Below, piece after piece: positions 44,531 to 52,286 of a DNA stretch of 64,000 bases. The stretch spans positions 310,001 to 374,000 of the forward strand of contig JANJVQ010000036.1 of NCBI GenBank assembly GCA_024710005.1, in the 5' to 3' direction. This DNA comes from Paludibacter sp. Its GTDB lineage: Bacteria; Bacteroidota; Bacteroidia; Bacteroidales; Paludibacteraceae. The translations under genes were made by a program, and so were the position numbers. The notes under the pieces were generated by a model that was given only the letters and a program-made list of their open reading frames with translations, was not told the DNA's origin and did not search any database. The stretch's first letter is position 1; each line of letters begins with the position of its first letter.

Positions 44531-45757
44531 TCATTTTAACAACAACGAACTATCCCCATAGCTCAAAAAACGGAAGTCATGCGAAAGGGCGTAATCGTAT
44601 ATCTTTTTCCAATTTTCGCCTGTGAATGCGGAAACCAGCAATAGTAAAGTGCTTCTGGGCTGATGGAAATTGGTAAACATACCCCGGATTACCCTGAAAA
44701 CATAGCCCGGATGGATGATGATTCGGGTCTGGGCATGTAAAACGGTCAATTGATGATTATTAAGATAATTTAAGATAGCCCGTAAAGCCATTTCGGTCGA
44801 AATGTCAGTTTTTTGCTGATAAGGCTCCCATTGCTCCACCCGGATCAATTTGTCAGGTGTAACTTTGTCATGGAGTATTTGTACCCCGATGTAATATAAG
44901 CTTTCTAACGTCCTGACTGATGTTGTTCCTACAGCGATTACATTCCCATCGTGTTGAAGCAGCTTCTCAATTGTCTCTTTTCTTACTGATATCACCTCGG
45001 CATGCATTTCATGATCAGCGATGTCTGCTGCTTTTACCGGTTGGAAAGTCCCTGCACCCACATGCAAAGTCAGTTCATCGGTTTGGATGTTCTTTTGTTT
45101 CAAACTGTCAAGCACCTGCTCTGTGAAATGGAGTCCGGCTGTTGGAGCAGCCACGGAGCCTTTTATTTTGGAGTAAATCGTTTGGTAGGTCGTTTTGTCG
45201 CTTTCCTCCGTTTTCCGGTGCAGGTAGGGTGGAATTGGTAACTCGCCCACGTTATCCAGTATCTCAGCAAAACTGATGTGTGTATTGTCCCATTCGAACC
45301 GGATTTGGTGAGTATTACCGGTGGACTTAATCAGAGAAGCGGTTATTTGAAGGCTTTCTCCGTTGATACTGATATTTCTTGCTAAGTTACCCTGCTTCCA
45401 CTTTTTCAGGTTACCGACCATGCATTTCCATGTGCAGCCCTCCGTTGAACTTAACGATAAAGCATAATCGGAGGGAGCGAGAGGCTCCAGGCAGAATATT
45501 TCAATTTGTGCTCCCGTTGATTTCTGAAACAACAACCGGGCATGGATCACCTTCGTGTTGTTGTACACCAGTAAAACGTTTTCAGGCAGGTGACTCACCG
45601 CGTTCAAAAAAATATCTTCGCTGATTTGACCATCCCGGTAAACGAGTAATTTCGATTGGTCCCGCTCTTTCAACGGATATTTGGCAATGCGTTCATCCGG
45701 CAATGCGTAATCGTAATCATCTATCAGAATGGGGTTGCTGTTAAAATCTTTGTTCAC
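44531..45757 (-). CDS. QueA-family SAM:tRNA ribosyltransferase-isomerase
   Basis: A QueA-like enzyme of about 408 residues. Motifs are YALPDERIAKYPLKERDQSKLLVY at the start (shown in part: PDERIAKYPLKERDQS), AAPTAGLHFT, VGTTSVRTLES and TNFHQPRSTLLLLVSAFTG. QueA transfers the ribosyl part of SAM to preQ1-modified tRNA. The protein is about 50 residues longer than E. coli QueA, and Bacteroidota often carry both a standard and a longer paralogue, so exact function is open. GTG 45757 is preferred: an in-frame ATG at 45844 lies upstream of the probable promoter at 45787-45820. Confidence 0.83.
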   Translation of the reverse strand: MNKDFNSNPILIDDYDYALPDERIAKYPLKERDQSKLLVYRDGQISEDIFLNAVSHLPENVLLVYNNTKVIHARLLFQKSTGAQIEIFCLEPLAPSDYALSLSSTEGCTWKCMVGNLKKWKQGNLARNISINGESLQITASLIKSTGNTHQIRFEWDNTHISFAEILDNVGELPIPPYLHRKTEESDKTTYQTIYSKIKGSVAAPTAGLHFTEQVLDSLKQKNIQTDELTLHVGAGTFQPVKAADIADHEMHAEVISVRKETIEKLLQHDGNVIAVGTTSVRTLESLYYIGVQILHDKVTPDKLIRVEQWEPYQQKTDISTEMALRAILNYLNNHQLTVLHAQTRIIIHPGYVFRVIRGMFTNFHQPRSTLLLLVSAFTGENWKKIYDYALSHDFRFLSYGDSSLLLK

Positions 45758-45786
45758 GGGAATCAGTAAAATGTTGTATTTTTGTG

Positions 45787-45820
45787 CAAAAGTAATAAAA
45801 TTAACCGCAAAAGGCACAAA
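45787..45820 (-). promoter_or_regulatory. Bacteroidota-type promoter of the queA-like gene
   Basis: On the minus strand: TTTG at 45820-45817, a 22 nt spacer and TACTTTTG at 45794-45787. Transcription would start about 45780, 20-25 nt before GTG 45757, which decides that start. Confidence 0.6.
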
Positions 45821-45909
45821 AGAATTCAATCGAATATTAACCATTTACTCATTTACGATTTACAATTATAAGATGAACTCCACAGACATTTAATGTCAAA
45901 AGTTTGAAT

Positions 45910-45994
45910 GCTTATATGTAACTTATATGCCTTATATGGTTTAAAAAAATCTTTTGTGTTTCCTTAGTCACCTTTTGTGCCTTTTGTGGTTTAA
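45910..45994 (+). repeat. TATATG/TTTTGTG array element, copy c
   Basis: GCTTATATGTAAC start, three TTATATG heptads, CTTTTGTG, then CCTTTTGTGC and CTTTTGTGG before GGTTTAA. It lies between the divergent queA-like gene and higBA, upstream of both promoters. Confidence 0.7.
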
Positions 45995-46062
45995 TAAGAT
46001 TCTCAACTTTCGCGAGTCGAGTTAGAAATTATCTGTTTAGTGGATTAAAAAATTGAAATTAA

Positions 46063-46093
46063 TTCCCAAATCGGGAACTTTGTATTATCTTTG
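46063..46093 (+). promoter_or_regulatory. higBA promoter -7 element and operator-like dyad
   Basis: Dyad TTCCC-AAATC-GGGAA at 46063-46077 immediately upstream of TATCTTTG (46086-46093), a match to TAnnTTTG. The dyad sits where a bound repressor would block the promoter, the usual arrangement for HigA autoregulation. Confidence 0.55.
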
Positions 46094-46107
46094 CAAACCA
46101 ATTAACT

Positions 46108-46404
46108 ATGGAAAGAATTTTTTCTAAAGGAACCTTACGGCAATTTTGGGAGAAACACCCTGAAACAGAGCAGTATCTTAAAACCTGGCACGAAACTGCA
46201 ATGAAATCAGATTGGAAATCTCCGAACGATGTGAAGAATACCTATGCAAATGCGAGTATTCTTAAGAACCAGCGTGTGGTCTTTAACATCAAAGGAAATG
46301 CATACCGGTTGATTGTTAAATTCAATTTTGAGAAACAATGGATGTTTGTTAGATTCATAGGTACACATCAGGAATATGACAAGATTAACGCAAATACAAT
46401 TTAA
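46108..46404 (+). CDS. higB: HigB-type toxin (mRNA interferase)
   Basis: Encodes 98 residues of the HigB_toxin family (RelE fold). Markers are ERIFSKGTLRQFWEKHPE at the start, NASILKNQRVVFNIKGNAYRLIVKFNF (shown in part: RVVFNIKGNAYRL) and the end WMFVRFIGTHQEYDKINA. Such toxins cleave mRNA on the ribosome. Toxin-first order, with the antitoxin 2 nt downstream, is characteristic of higBA. Length is normal, and key residues of the family (Arg in YRL, His in GTHxEYD) are present, so it is probably active. Confidence 0.9.
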   Translation: MERIFSKGTLRQFWEKHPETEQYLKTWHETAMKSDWKSPNDVKNTYANASILKNQRVVFNIKGNAYRLIVKFNFEKQWMFVRFIGTHQEYDKINANTI

Positions 46405-46406
46405 AT

Positions 46407-46775
46407 ATGGAATTCAGATTAATTAAATCAGAAAAAGACTATCAAGAGGCATTGAGAGAGCTTGATAAGTATTTTGATGCTCCCGTTGATTCGAAAGAAA
46501 GTGATTATGCTGATGTCCTCGCGTTATTAATTGATGAATATGAAAGAGTTCATTATCCTATTGAAGCACCAGATCCGATAGAAGCCATTAAAATCAGAAT
46601 GGAAGAAATGCAATTAAAACAAAAAGATCTGGCTCCGGCAATAGGAGGAAAAAACAGGGTTTCGGAAGTGTTAAACAAAAAAAGAAAACTTACACTGGAG
46701 ATGATTCGTCAGCTAACCGTTAAACTAAAAATCTCACCGGATATTTTAATTAAAGATTATCAGTTAATTCAATAA
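46407..46775 (+). CDS. higA: HigA-type antitoxin
   Basis: Encodes 122 residues. The N-terminal half (SEKDYQEALRELDKYFD) is the toxin-contacting region found in Bacteroidota HigA proteins. The C-terminal half is a helix-turn-helix of the Xre/HTH_3 type: IKIRMEEMQLKQKDLAPAIG, then NRVSEVLNKKRKLTLEMI. It should neutralise HigB and repress the operon through the dyad at 46063-46077. It ends before a strong hairpin (46788-46820). Confidence 0.9.
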   Translation: MEFRLIKSEKDYQEALRELDKYFDAPVDSKESDYADVLALLIDEYERVHYPIEAPDPIEAIKIRMEEMQLKQKDLAPAIGGKNRVSEVLNKKRKLTLEMIRQLTVKLKISPDILIKDYQLIQ

Positions 46776-46787
46776 AATAAACATCTC

Positions 46788-46820
46788 AGACCTGTCAGGT
46801 TTTATAAACCTGACAGGTCT
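46788..46820 (+). repeat. Palindromic hairpin after higA (AAACCTGTCAGG type)
   Basis: Perfect 15 bp arms (AGACCTGTCAGGTTT and complement) around TAT, 13 nt after the higA stop. It shares its core with 15505-15543. No T-tract follows, so terminator function is uncertain. Confidence 0.7.
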
Positions 46821-46836
46821 TGAAAACAAAAACAAC

Positions 46837-47916
46837 ATGCAAAAAAACAACATACAAAAAGGCGACACTGTTCGCTTCCTGAATGCCGTAGGCGGAGGTA
46901 AAGTAACCCGCATTGATGCTCAGAAAGGTATCGTGTACGTAGAAGATGAAGATGGTTTCGAAATTCCGGCACTGGAACGCGAATGTGTGGCAGTTCCCCG
47001 GGTTAATATGGAGACTAACTTCCCGTTAAAAGATTTCAGTTCGAAACCGGTAGCGGATATTCCATCGGAAGATCCTGTGCGAAATGTCAAAATCGAGACT
47101 CCAAAACCGGTAGAGATTATTGAAACAGCAGATGGGGACGAGTTGCGTGCGTTACTGGCTTTTATACCTATCGATATCAGGAATCTGCAAACCAGTGAGT
47201 ACGACTGCCTGTTGATTAACGACAGTAATTATTTTCTGTTTTACAACCTGATTATCGGAGAAAAAAATCAACGTAAGTCTGTTGCCAACGGCATCATCGA
47301 ACCGAATATGCAGGAAGAAATTTCGCGCATTGCCAATGCAGACTTAAATGACTGGGAAAACCTGCAAGTGCAGATCGTGGCCTATAAGCAAGGTAAAGTA
47401 TATCAACCTCAGACCGCTATTGACCTGAATTTACGAATTGCCCCGGTGAAGTTTTACAAATTGCATAGTTTTACTGAAAATGATTATTTCGATGAACTGG
47501 CTATGCTCTTCGATTTGGTGAAACCGAAACCCATAATGCCAGAGATATCTCCGGACGAGATAAAGAAAGCGATGCTGAGCAAAGAGCCGGTTGAAACCCC
47601 CAAACCGCAACGTCAGAAAACGCTGTTGAATCCAAAAGAGATTGAGGTGGATTTACACATCCACGAACTGGTGGATAATACCACCGGAATGAGCAATGCC
47701 GACATGTTGCAATTGCAGCTGGATAAGTTTCATGCGGTGATTGACGAAAATAAACACAAGAAAGGACAAAAAATTGTGTTTATCCACGGAAAAGGGGAAG
47801 GTGTGTTGCGCAATGAAATCATGAAGTTGCTGAAAACCCGCTATAAGTCTTATTATTACCAGGATGCATCTTTTCGGGAGTATGGTTTTGGTGCCACGAT
47901 GGTGGTTATTAAGTAA
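46837..47916 (+). CDS. DUF2027 / Smr-domain protein
   Basis: Encodes 359 residues. The N-terminal DUF2027 region begins IQKGDTVRFLNAVGGGKVTRI, an SH3-like barrel. The middle beta-rich part (about 105-220) contains SEYDCLLINDSNYFLFYNL. The C-terminal Smr domain has the paired motifs VDLHIHELVD and IVFIHGKGEGVLRNEI (DLHxH and HGxG). Smr domains bind or nick nucleic acids, and MutS2-linked versions act on collided ribosomes; this architecture is a Bacteroidota-specific one. A long stem-loop (47916-47988) begins at the stop codon. Confidence 0.87.
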   Translation: MQKNNIQKGDTVRFLNAVGGGKVTRIDAQKGIVYVEDEDGFEIPALERECVAVPRVNMETNFPLKDFSSKPVADIPSEDPVRNVKIETPKPVEIIETADGDELRALLAFIPIDIRNLQTSEYDCLLINDSNYFLFYNLIIGEKNQRKSVANGIIEPNMQEEISRIANADLNDWENLQVQIVAYKQGKVYQPQTAIDLNLRIAPVKFYKLHSFTENDYFDELAMLFDLVKPKPIMPEISPDEIKKAMLSKEPVETPKPQRQKTLLNPKEIEVDLHIHELVDNTTGMSNADMLQLQLDKFHAVIDENKHKKGQKIVFIHGKGEGVLRNEIMKLLKTRYKSYYYQDASFREYGFGATMVVIK

Positions 47917-47988
47917 TGCGAATCAGGAGTAGAAAATTAGATCCCTCACTTCCGTTCGGGATGACAATTTTCTGCTCTTGATTCGCAT
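47916..47988. repeat. Long stem-loop after the Smr gene
   Basis: Arms 47916-47938 and 47966-47988 pair over 23 positions, with only two G-U wobbles. The inner part contains ATCCC ... GGGAT around TTCCGTTC, a type of dispersed repeat seen in many genomes (from memory). It starts on the last base of the Smr-protein stop codon. Confidence 0.7.
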
Positions 47989-48025
47989 AAATAATTAATC
48001 GATATAAACTCTATATTAAGATTTC

Positions 48026-48904
48026 ATGATTACTAAGTTTTTTTATTTTTTTACTTTTTGCCTGATTGCTTCTGTTGTGGCGACCTTTTCATCCTGTGAT
48101 CCGAAAGAAGAAACAGAGGAAGAAACCACGATATATCTGTCAACCGTTTTTGAATATGTATATGGTCCCGGGCAACATGCAGCTCAGGCTAAACCGACGG
48201 ATACGCAATACGTCATTGGTAATCCGGCAAAGCACAGTGGCTGGTTGTATCTGGGCGGTTTCGGGGGGTATGTTGTTGCCGGTTTTTCAGCAAATATAAC
48301 AAATGCTGAAGGCCCCGATTTTGAAGTGTTCGCCTTGCCCGGCGCCGGACCGGAACCTGCCGTGGTATATGTAATGCGGGACGATAATGGCGACGGACTA
48401 CTCAACGAAAGCTGGTATGAACTCAAGGGAAGTGAGTTTGAAAACTCACAACGTAATTACAGCGTAACCTATTACAAACCTGCTGTTGATGCGGCAAATG
48501 TCACCTGGACAGACAGTAACGGTCAGAGCGGTGAACTGAAGGATGGTTTTGGTAATGCCTATACTTCTTCCTGGTGGTGGGCTGAGACAAAAAGCAATGA
48601 GGTAACATTTCAGGGAACACGTCTGCCCGATGCGTACGAAAATACACAGGTTGGCGACGCGAGCAGCTGGTCAGTTCCCGAAGGTCGTTTCGCATGGGGT
48701 TATGCTGAAAACAGATCCGGAACTGACTTCGATTCCAAAACATATTCAAATCGTCTTGATATCAGTAATGCCGTTGATATAAATGGCAATCCCGTTGACC
48801 TTGATCATATCCGCTTCATTAAAGTACAATCGGCTGTGTTGCAACAGGCTGGGTGGTTGAATGAAATTTCGCCGGAGATAAGAGGGGCAGCGGGATTGAG
48901 GTAA
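48026..48904 (+). CDS. Putative surface lipoprotein
   Basis: Encodes 292 residues with a lipoprotein signal (about 1-24, VVATFSSC, lipid Cys at 24) and then an acidic stretch (DPKEETEEE) resembling the Bacteroidota surface-export signal. The body has GWLYLGGFGGYVVAGFSANI, GPDFEVFALPGAGPEPAVVYVMRDDNGDG (shown in part: GPDFEVFALPG) and ESWYELKGSEFENS. I have seen such sequence in PKD/cell-surface proteins of Bacteroidota but cannot name the function. DDNGDGLLNE is an Asp-rich calcium-binding-like loop. A 30 bp palindrome follows the stop. Confidence 0.75.
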   Translation: MITKFFYFFTFCLIASVVATFSSCDPKEETEEETTIYLSTVFEYVYGPGQHAAQAKPTDTQYVIGNPAKHSGWLYLGGFGGYVVAGFSANITNAEGPDFEVFALPGAGPEPAVVYVMRDDNGDGLLNESWYELKGSEFENSQRNYSVTYYKPAVDAANVTWTDSNGQSGELKDGFGNAYTSSWWWAETKSNEVTFQGTRLPDAYENTQVGDASSWSVPEGRFAWGYAENRSGTDFDSKTYSNRLDISNAVDINGNPVDLDHIRFIKVQSAVLQQAGWLNEISPEIRGAAGLR

Positions 48905-48915
48905 TTAACGAAAAA

Positions 48916-48945
48916 TGTAGAGACGCACGGCCGTGCGTCTCTACA
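48916..48945. repeat. 30 bp perfect palindrome (second copy)
   Basis: The same palindrome as 17543-17570, extended by one base pair, 11 nt after the lipoprotein stop. A partial half-copy (GTGCCTCTACAC) follows at 48955-48967. It may serve as a bidirectional terminator between convergent genes. Confidence 0.75.
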
Positions 48946-49012
48946 TTTTATACGTGTGCCTCTACACAGATATGATAATTTGTTTTTTGTTATGTCTGTA
49001 ATTTTGTCAGAA

Positions 49013-51157
49013 TCAATCCGCCAGCACAAAATCCAACTGCTTCTTATCCAGATTTGCTTTTGCGACCCGCACGGTTAGTTCATCGCCTAACTGGAACTTC
49101 TTGTGGTAACGGCGGCCGACTAAGCAGTAATTCTTTTCATCGAAAGTATAGTAGTCATCGTCTAAGTCACGGATGGGAATCATGCCTTCGCATTTATTTT
49201 CGACGAGTTCCACATAGATACCCCACTCGGTTACGCCTGAAATAACGCCATCGAAGACCTTGCCGACATGTTGCGCCATGAATTCGACCTGCTTGTACTT
49301 AATGGAAGCACGTTCGGCATTGGCAGCCAGTTGTTCCATGTCGGAACTATGCTTGCACAACTCTTCGTATTCATGTTGATTTACACCTTTGCCTCCTGAA
49401 GCATAGCGTTCCAGCAAGCGATGCACCATCATGTCCGGGTACCGGCGGATGGGCGAGGTAAAGTGGGTGTAGTAGTCGAATGCGAGTCCGTAATGCCCGA
49501 GGTTATCGGTGGTGTATATCGCTTTTGCCATCGAACGAATCGCCAACGTTTCAATCAGGTTCTGTTCTTTTTTACCTTCTACCTGGTCGAGCAGGTTATT
49601 GATGGCGCTGGAAATGGCCGATTGTTTACCGGAGGTTTTCAGGTTATAACCAAATTTGCGGATGAATTGCGAGAAATTCTCGAGCTTGTCGGGATTCGGG
49701 ACATCATGCACCCGGTACACGAAAGTTTTGGCTTTCTGACCCCTGCCCGGTTTGCCGATGTGGGTTGCAACGGTCTTATTTGCCAGCAACATGAATTCTT
49801 CGATTAACTTGTTGGCATCTTTTTGTTCCTTGAAGAAAACAGAAAGCGGCTTGCCTTTGTCGTCGATTTCGAAACGTACCTCCACCCGGTCGAAAGCGAT
49901 GGCGCCGTTATCGAAACGCTTTTTCCGCAGGATTTTGGCTAAACGGTCGAGTGTCAGTATCTCCTCTTTGAAGTCACCTTTACCCGTTTCAATAACCTGT
50001 TGCGCTTCTTCGTAGGTAAAACGCCTGTCGCTGCGGGTCACTGTTTTGGCAATTTCATAATGTTTTATTTCTGCGTTATCAGTCATTTGGAAGATAACGG
50101 AATAAGTCAGTTTATCTTCATCCGGACGAAGTGAGCAGATGCCGTTCGACAGGTGCTCCGGCAACATCGGGATGGTGCGGTCTACCAGATAAACTGATGT
50201 CGCCCTTTCTTTTCCTTCCTTGTCGATGATACTGCCCGGACGCACGTAATGTGTCACATCGGCGATGTGAACGCCCACTTCCCACAATCCATCTTTCAGT
50301 TTGCGGAGCGATAAGGCATCGTCGAAATCCTTGGCATCACGCGGGTCGATGGTGAAGGTGGTGACTCCGCGCATGTCGATGCGTTTGGCTACTTCTTCAG
50401 GGGTAATACCGGCATCAATCTTATCAGCAGCAGCATCTACCTGTTCAGGATATTTATAGGGCAGACCGAATTCTGCTAAAATCGCGTGCATCTCCGTGTC
50501 GTTGTTGCCTTTGTCACCGAGGATGTCAATGACTTCGCCGACCGGACTTTTCATGTTAGGCTCCCACTGCATGAGTTTTACAATCACCTTCTGGCCATTC
50601 TTAGCGCCGTTCAGTTTAGTTTTCGGGATGAAAACATCATTGGTCAGCACCCGATTGTCGCAGACTAAGAAGGCAAAATTATCAGATACATCGAGGATAC
50701 CCACGAAAGTATCTTTGGCCCTTTCCATGATATCCACCACTTCACCTTCGGGCATTTGTCCCTTCCGGCGGGCATAAAGGAATACTTTTACTTTGTCATT
50801 CAGTAAAGCGTGGTTGGTTTTTCTTTCCGGGATGAAAATAGGTTCGCCGCCATCGTCGGGAATCAAATATGTTTTAACGCCCTGGCGGTCGATGGTACCT
50901 GTAATATAACCTCCGCGAGAGTTTAGTTTGAACTTGCCGCGGGAGATTTCTACCAGAAAGTCCTCATCCCAAAGCTGGTACAGTAACTCGTGAACATATA
51001 CCCGTTGCGATTCGTTGTTGATATCGAGGTGTTTGGCAACCTGTCTGTAATTGAAGTTCTTTTCCGGGTTTTCGTTGAACAGGTTAACGATGTTCTGAAT
51101 TAACTCCGATTTACGGATGCGGGTGCTTCCGCCTTGTTTATTTTTTTTTCGTTTCAT
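49013..51157 (-). CDS. rnr: Ribonuclease R
   Basis: A 714-residue 3'-5' exoribonuclease. An N-terminal winged-helix part (about 15-75), cold-shock domains (about 80-230), the RNB catalytic domain with TIDPRDAKDFDDALS (acidic cluster, about 273-286) and AERASIKYKQVEFM near its end, then a C-terminal S1 domain (VFDGVISGVTEWGIYVEL). It degrades structured RNA. It lacks the long Lys-rich tail of the E. coli enzyme but begins with a basic KRKKNK segment. Its leader of about 150 nt includes array element copy d, and a TACATTTG promoter element is seen at 51314-51321. Confidence 0.94.
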   Translation of the reverse strand: MKRKKNKQGGSTRIRKSELIQNIVNLFNENPEKNFNYRQVAKHLDINNESQRVYVHELLYQLWDEDFLVEISRGKFKLNSRGGYITGTIDRQGVKTYLIPDDGGEPIFIPERKTNHALLNDKVKVFLYARRKGQMPEGEVVDIMERAKDTFVGILDVSDNFAFLVCDNRVLTNDVFIPKTKLNGAKNGQKVIVKLMQWEPNMKSPVGEVIDILGDKGNNDTEMHAILAEFGLPYKYPEQVDAAADKIDAGITPEEVAKRIDMRGVTTFTIDPRDAKDFDDALSLRKLKDGLWEVGVHIADVTHYVRPGSIIDKEGKERATSVYLVDRTIPMLPEHLSNGICSLRPDEDKLTYSVIFQMTDNAEIKHYEIAKTVTRSDRRFTYEEAQQVIETGKGDFKEEILTLDRLAKILRKKRFDNGAIAFDRVEVRFEIDDKGKPLSVFFKEQKDANKLIEEFMLLANKTVATHIGKPGRGQKAKTFVYRVHDVPNPDKLENFSQFIRKFGYNLKTSGKQSAISSAINNLLDQVEGKKEQNLIETLAIRSMAKAIYTTDNLGHYGLAFDYYTHFTSPIRRYPDMMVHRLLERYASGGKGVNQHEYEELCKHSSDMEQLAANAERASIKYKQVEFMAQHVGKVFDGVISGVTEWGIYVELVENKCEGMIPIRDLDDDYYTFDEKNYCLVGRRYHKKFQLGDELTVRVAKANLDKKQLDFVLAD

Positions 51158-51183
51158 AAATGTCTAATGTCTAACGTCTGAAT

Positions 51184-51275
51184 GCTTATATGAACTTATA
51201 TGACTTATATGGTTTTAAAATTAAAATTTTCTTTTGTGTTTTCTTAGGCATCCTTTTGTGCCTTTTGTGGTTTAA
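51184..51275 (+). repeat. TATATG/TTTTGTG array element, copy d
   Basis: GCTTATATGAAC start, three TTATATG heptads, CTTTTGTG and the terminal CCTTTTGTGC/CTTTTGTGG units before GGTTTAA. It lies in the rnr leader, antisense to that transcript. Confidence 0.7.
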
Positions 51276-51313
51276 GTATTTAAATTTTTAAACTCTTAAA
51301 CCCTGTATATGTG

Positions 51314-51321
51314 CAAATGTA
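51314..51321 (-). promoter_or_regulatory. -7 promoter element of rnr
   Basis: Minus-strand TACATTTG, matching TAnnTTTG. It implies a leader of about 150 nt that contains copy d of the array element. The partner TTTG was not evident. Confidence 0.4.
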
Positions 51322-51397
51322 CAACAATTAACAAGAGATTAAGTTATTTTCAGTTTAAATTATTGTAAATTCGCCGCATGAATACGTGATGCTGATT

Positions 51398-52282
51398 ATG
51401 AAGAAGAAAATTGCATTTGTTATCAATCCAATCTCCGGAACCGGTTCTAAAAAAGAATTCCCGGAGATTATAGGTGAGAGCTTGGATAATGATTTGTATG
51501 AACATGAGATTGTTTTTACGGAACATCGTTTGCACGGACGTGATCTGGCAAAACACTATGTTGATGCGGGTTTTTATGCTGTGATTGCTGTGGGTGGAGA
51601 TGGTACTGTAAATGAAGTCGCCCGTTCGCTGCGACATACCAATACTGCCTTGGGTATTGTTCCTGCAGGTTCTGGTAACGGACTAGCCCGTCATTTGGAG
51701 ATACCGTTGAATGTGAAAAAGGCCGTTGAATTGCTCAATCATGCTGAAGTAATCAACATAGATTATGGTTTGGTGAACGATCAGCCTTTCTTTTGTACCT
51801 GCGGAACAGGCTTCGATGCGTATGTGAGCACCGAATTCGCGAAAGGACAGCAACGCGGCATCATGGCCTACCTCGAAAAAATAATCACCGGATATTTCAA
51901 TTACCGGTCGAAAAGCTACCATGTAACCGGCGAAAACATCGACATCAAGGCCAAGGCTTTCGTGCTGACATTTGCCAATGCTTCCCAGTGGGGCAATAAT
52001 GCTTACATCGCTCCACAAGCCAGTGTGCAGGATGGCAAAATGGATATTTCCATCCTTAGTAATTTCCCGTTGATAGCCATTCCCACGCTTGCCCTGCAAC
52101 TTTTCACCAAGACCATCAACAACGATTTCTTCATGACCACCCTGCGGGCTACTTCTGTCACCCTGCACCGCGACGAACCCGGTCCTTTCCACTTCGACGG
52201 CGAACCCTATGAAGAAGGTCGGGAAATTGAGGTGAAAATGGTGCAGGACGGGTTGAAGGTGCTGGTGAAGAAGCGGTTTTAA
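51398..52282 (+). CDS. Diacylglycerol-kinase-family lipid kinase (YegS-like)
   Basis: Encodes 294 residues. The catalytic domain begins KIAFVINPISGTGSKK and carries the nucleotide loop VGGDGTVNEVARSL (GGDGT) and GIVPAGSGNGLARHLEI. The second domain has IDYGLVNDQPFFCTCGTGFDAYV and ends DEPGPFHFDGEPYEEG, where the DGE motif is conserved. It phosphorylates diacylglycerol, phosphatidylglycerol or a sphingoid-type lipid; Bacteroidota make sphingolipids, so that substrate is conceivable. ATG 51398 is preferred to GTG 51386/ATG 51389 since it begins the first strand. Confidence 0.9.
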   Translation: MKKKIAFVINPISGTGSKKEFPEIIGESLDNDLYEHEIVFTEHRLHGRDLAKHYVDAGFYAVIAVGGDGTVNEVARSLRHTNTALGIVPAGSGNGLARHLEIPLNVKKAVELLNHAEVINIDYGLVNDQPFFCTCGTGFDAYVSTEFAKGQQRGIMAYLEKIITGYFNYRSKSYHVTGENIDIKAKAFVLTFANASQWGNNAYIAPQASVQDGKMDISILSNFPLIAIPTLALQLFTKTINNDFFMTTLRATSVTLHRDEPGPFHFDGEPYEEGREIEVKMVQDGLKVLVKKRF

Positions 52283-52286
52283 ATCT

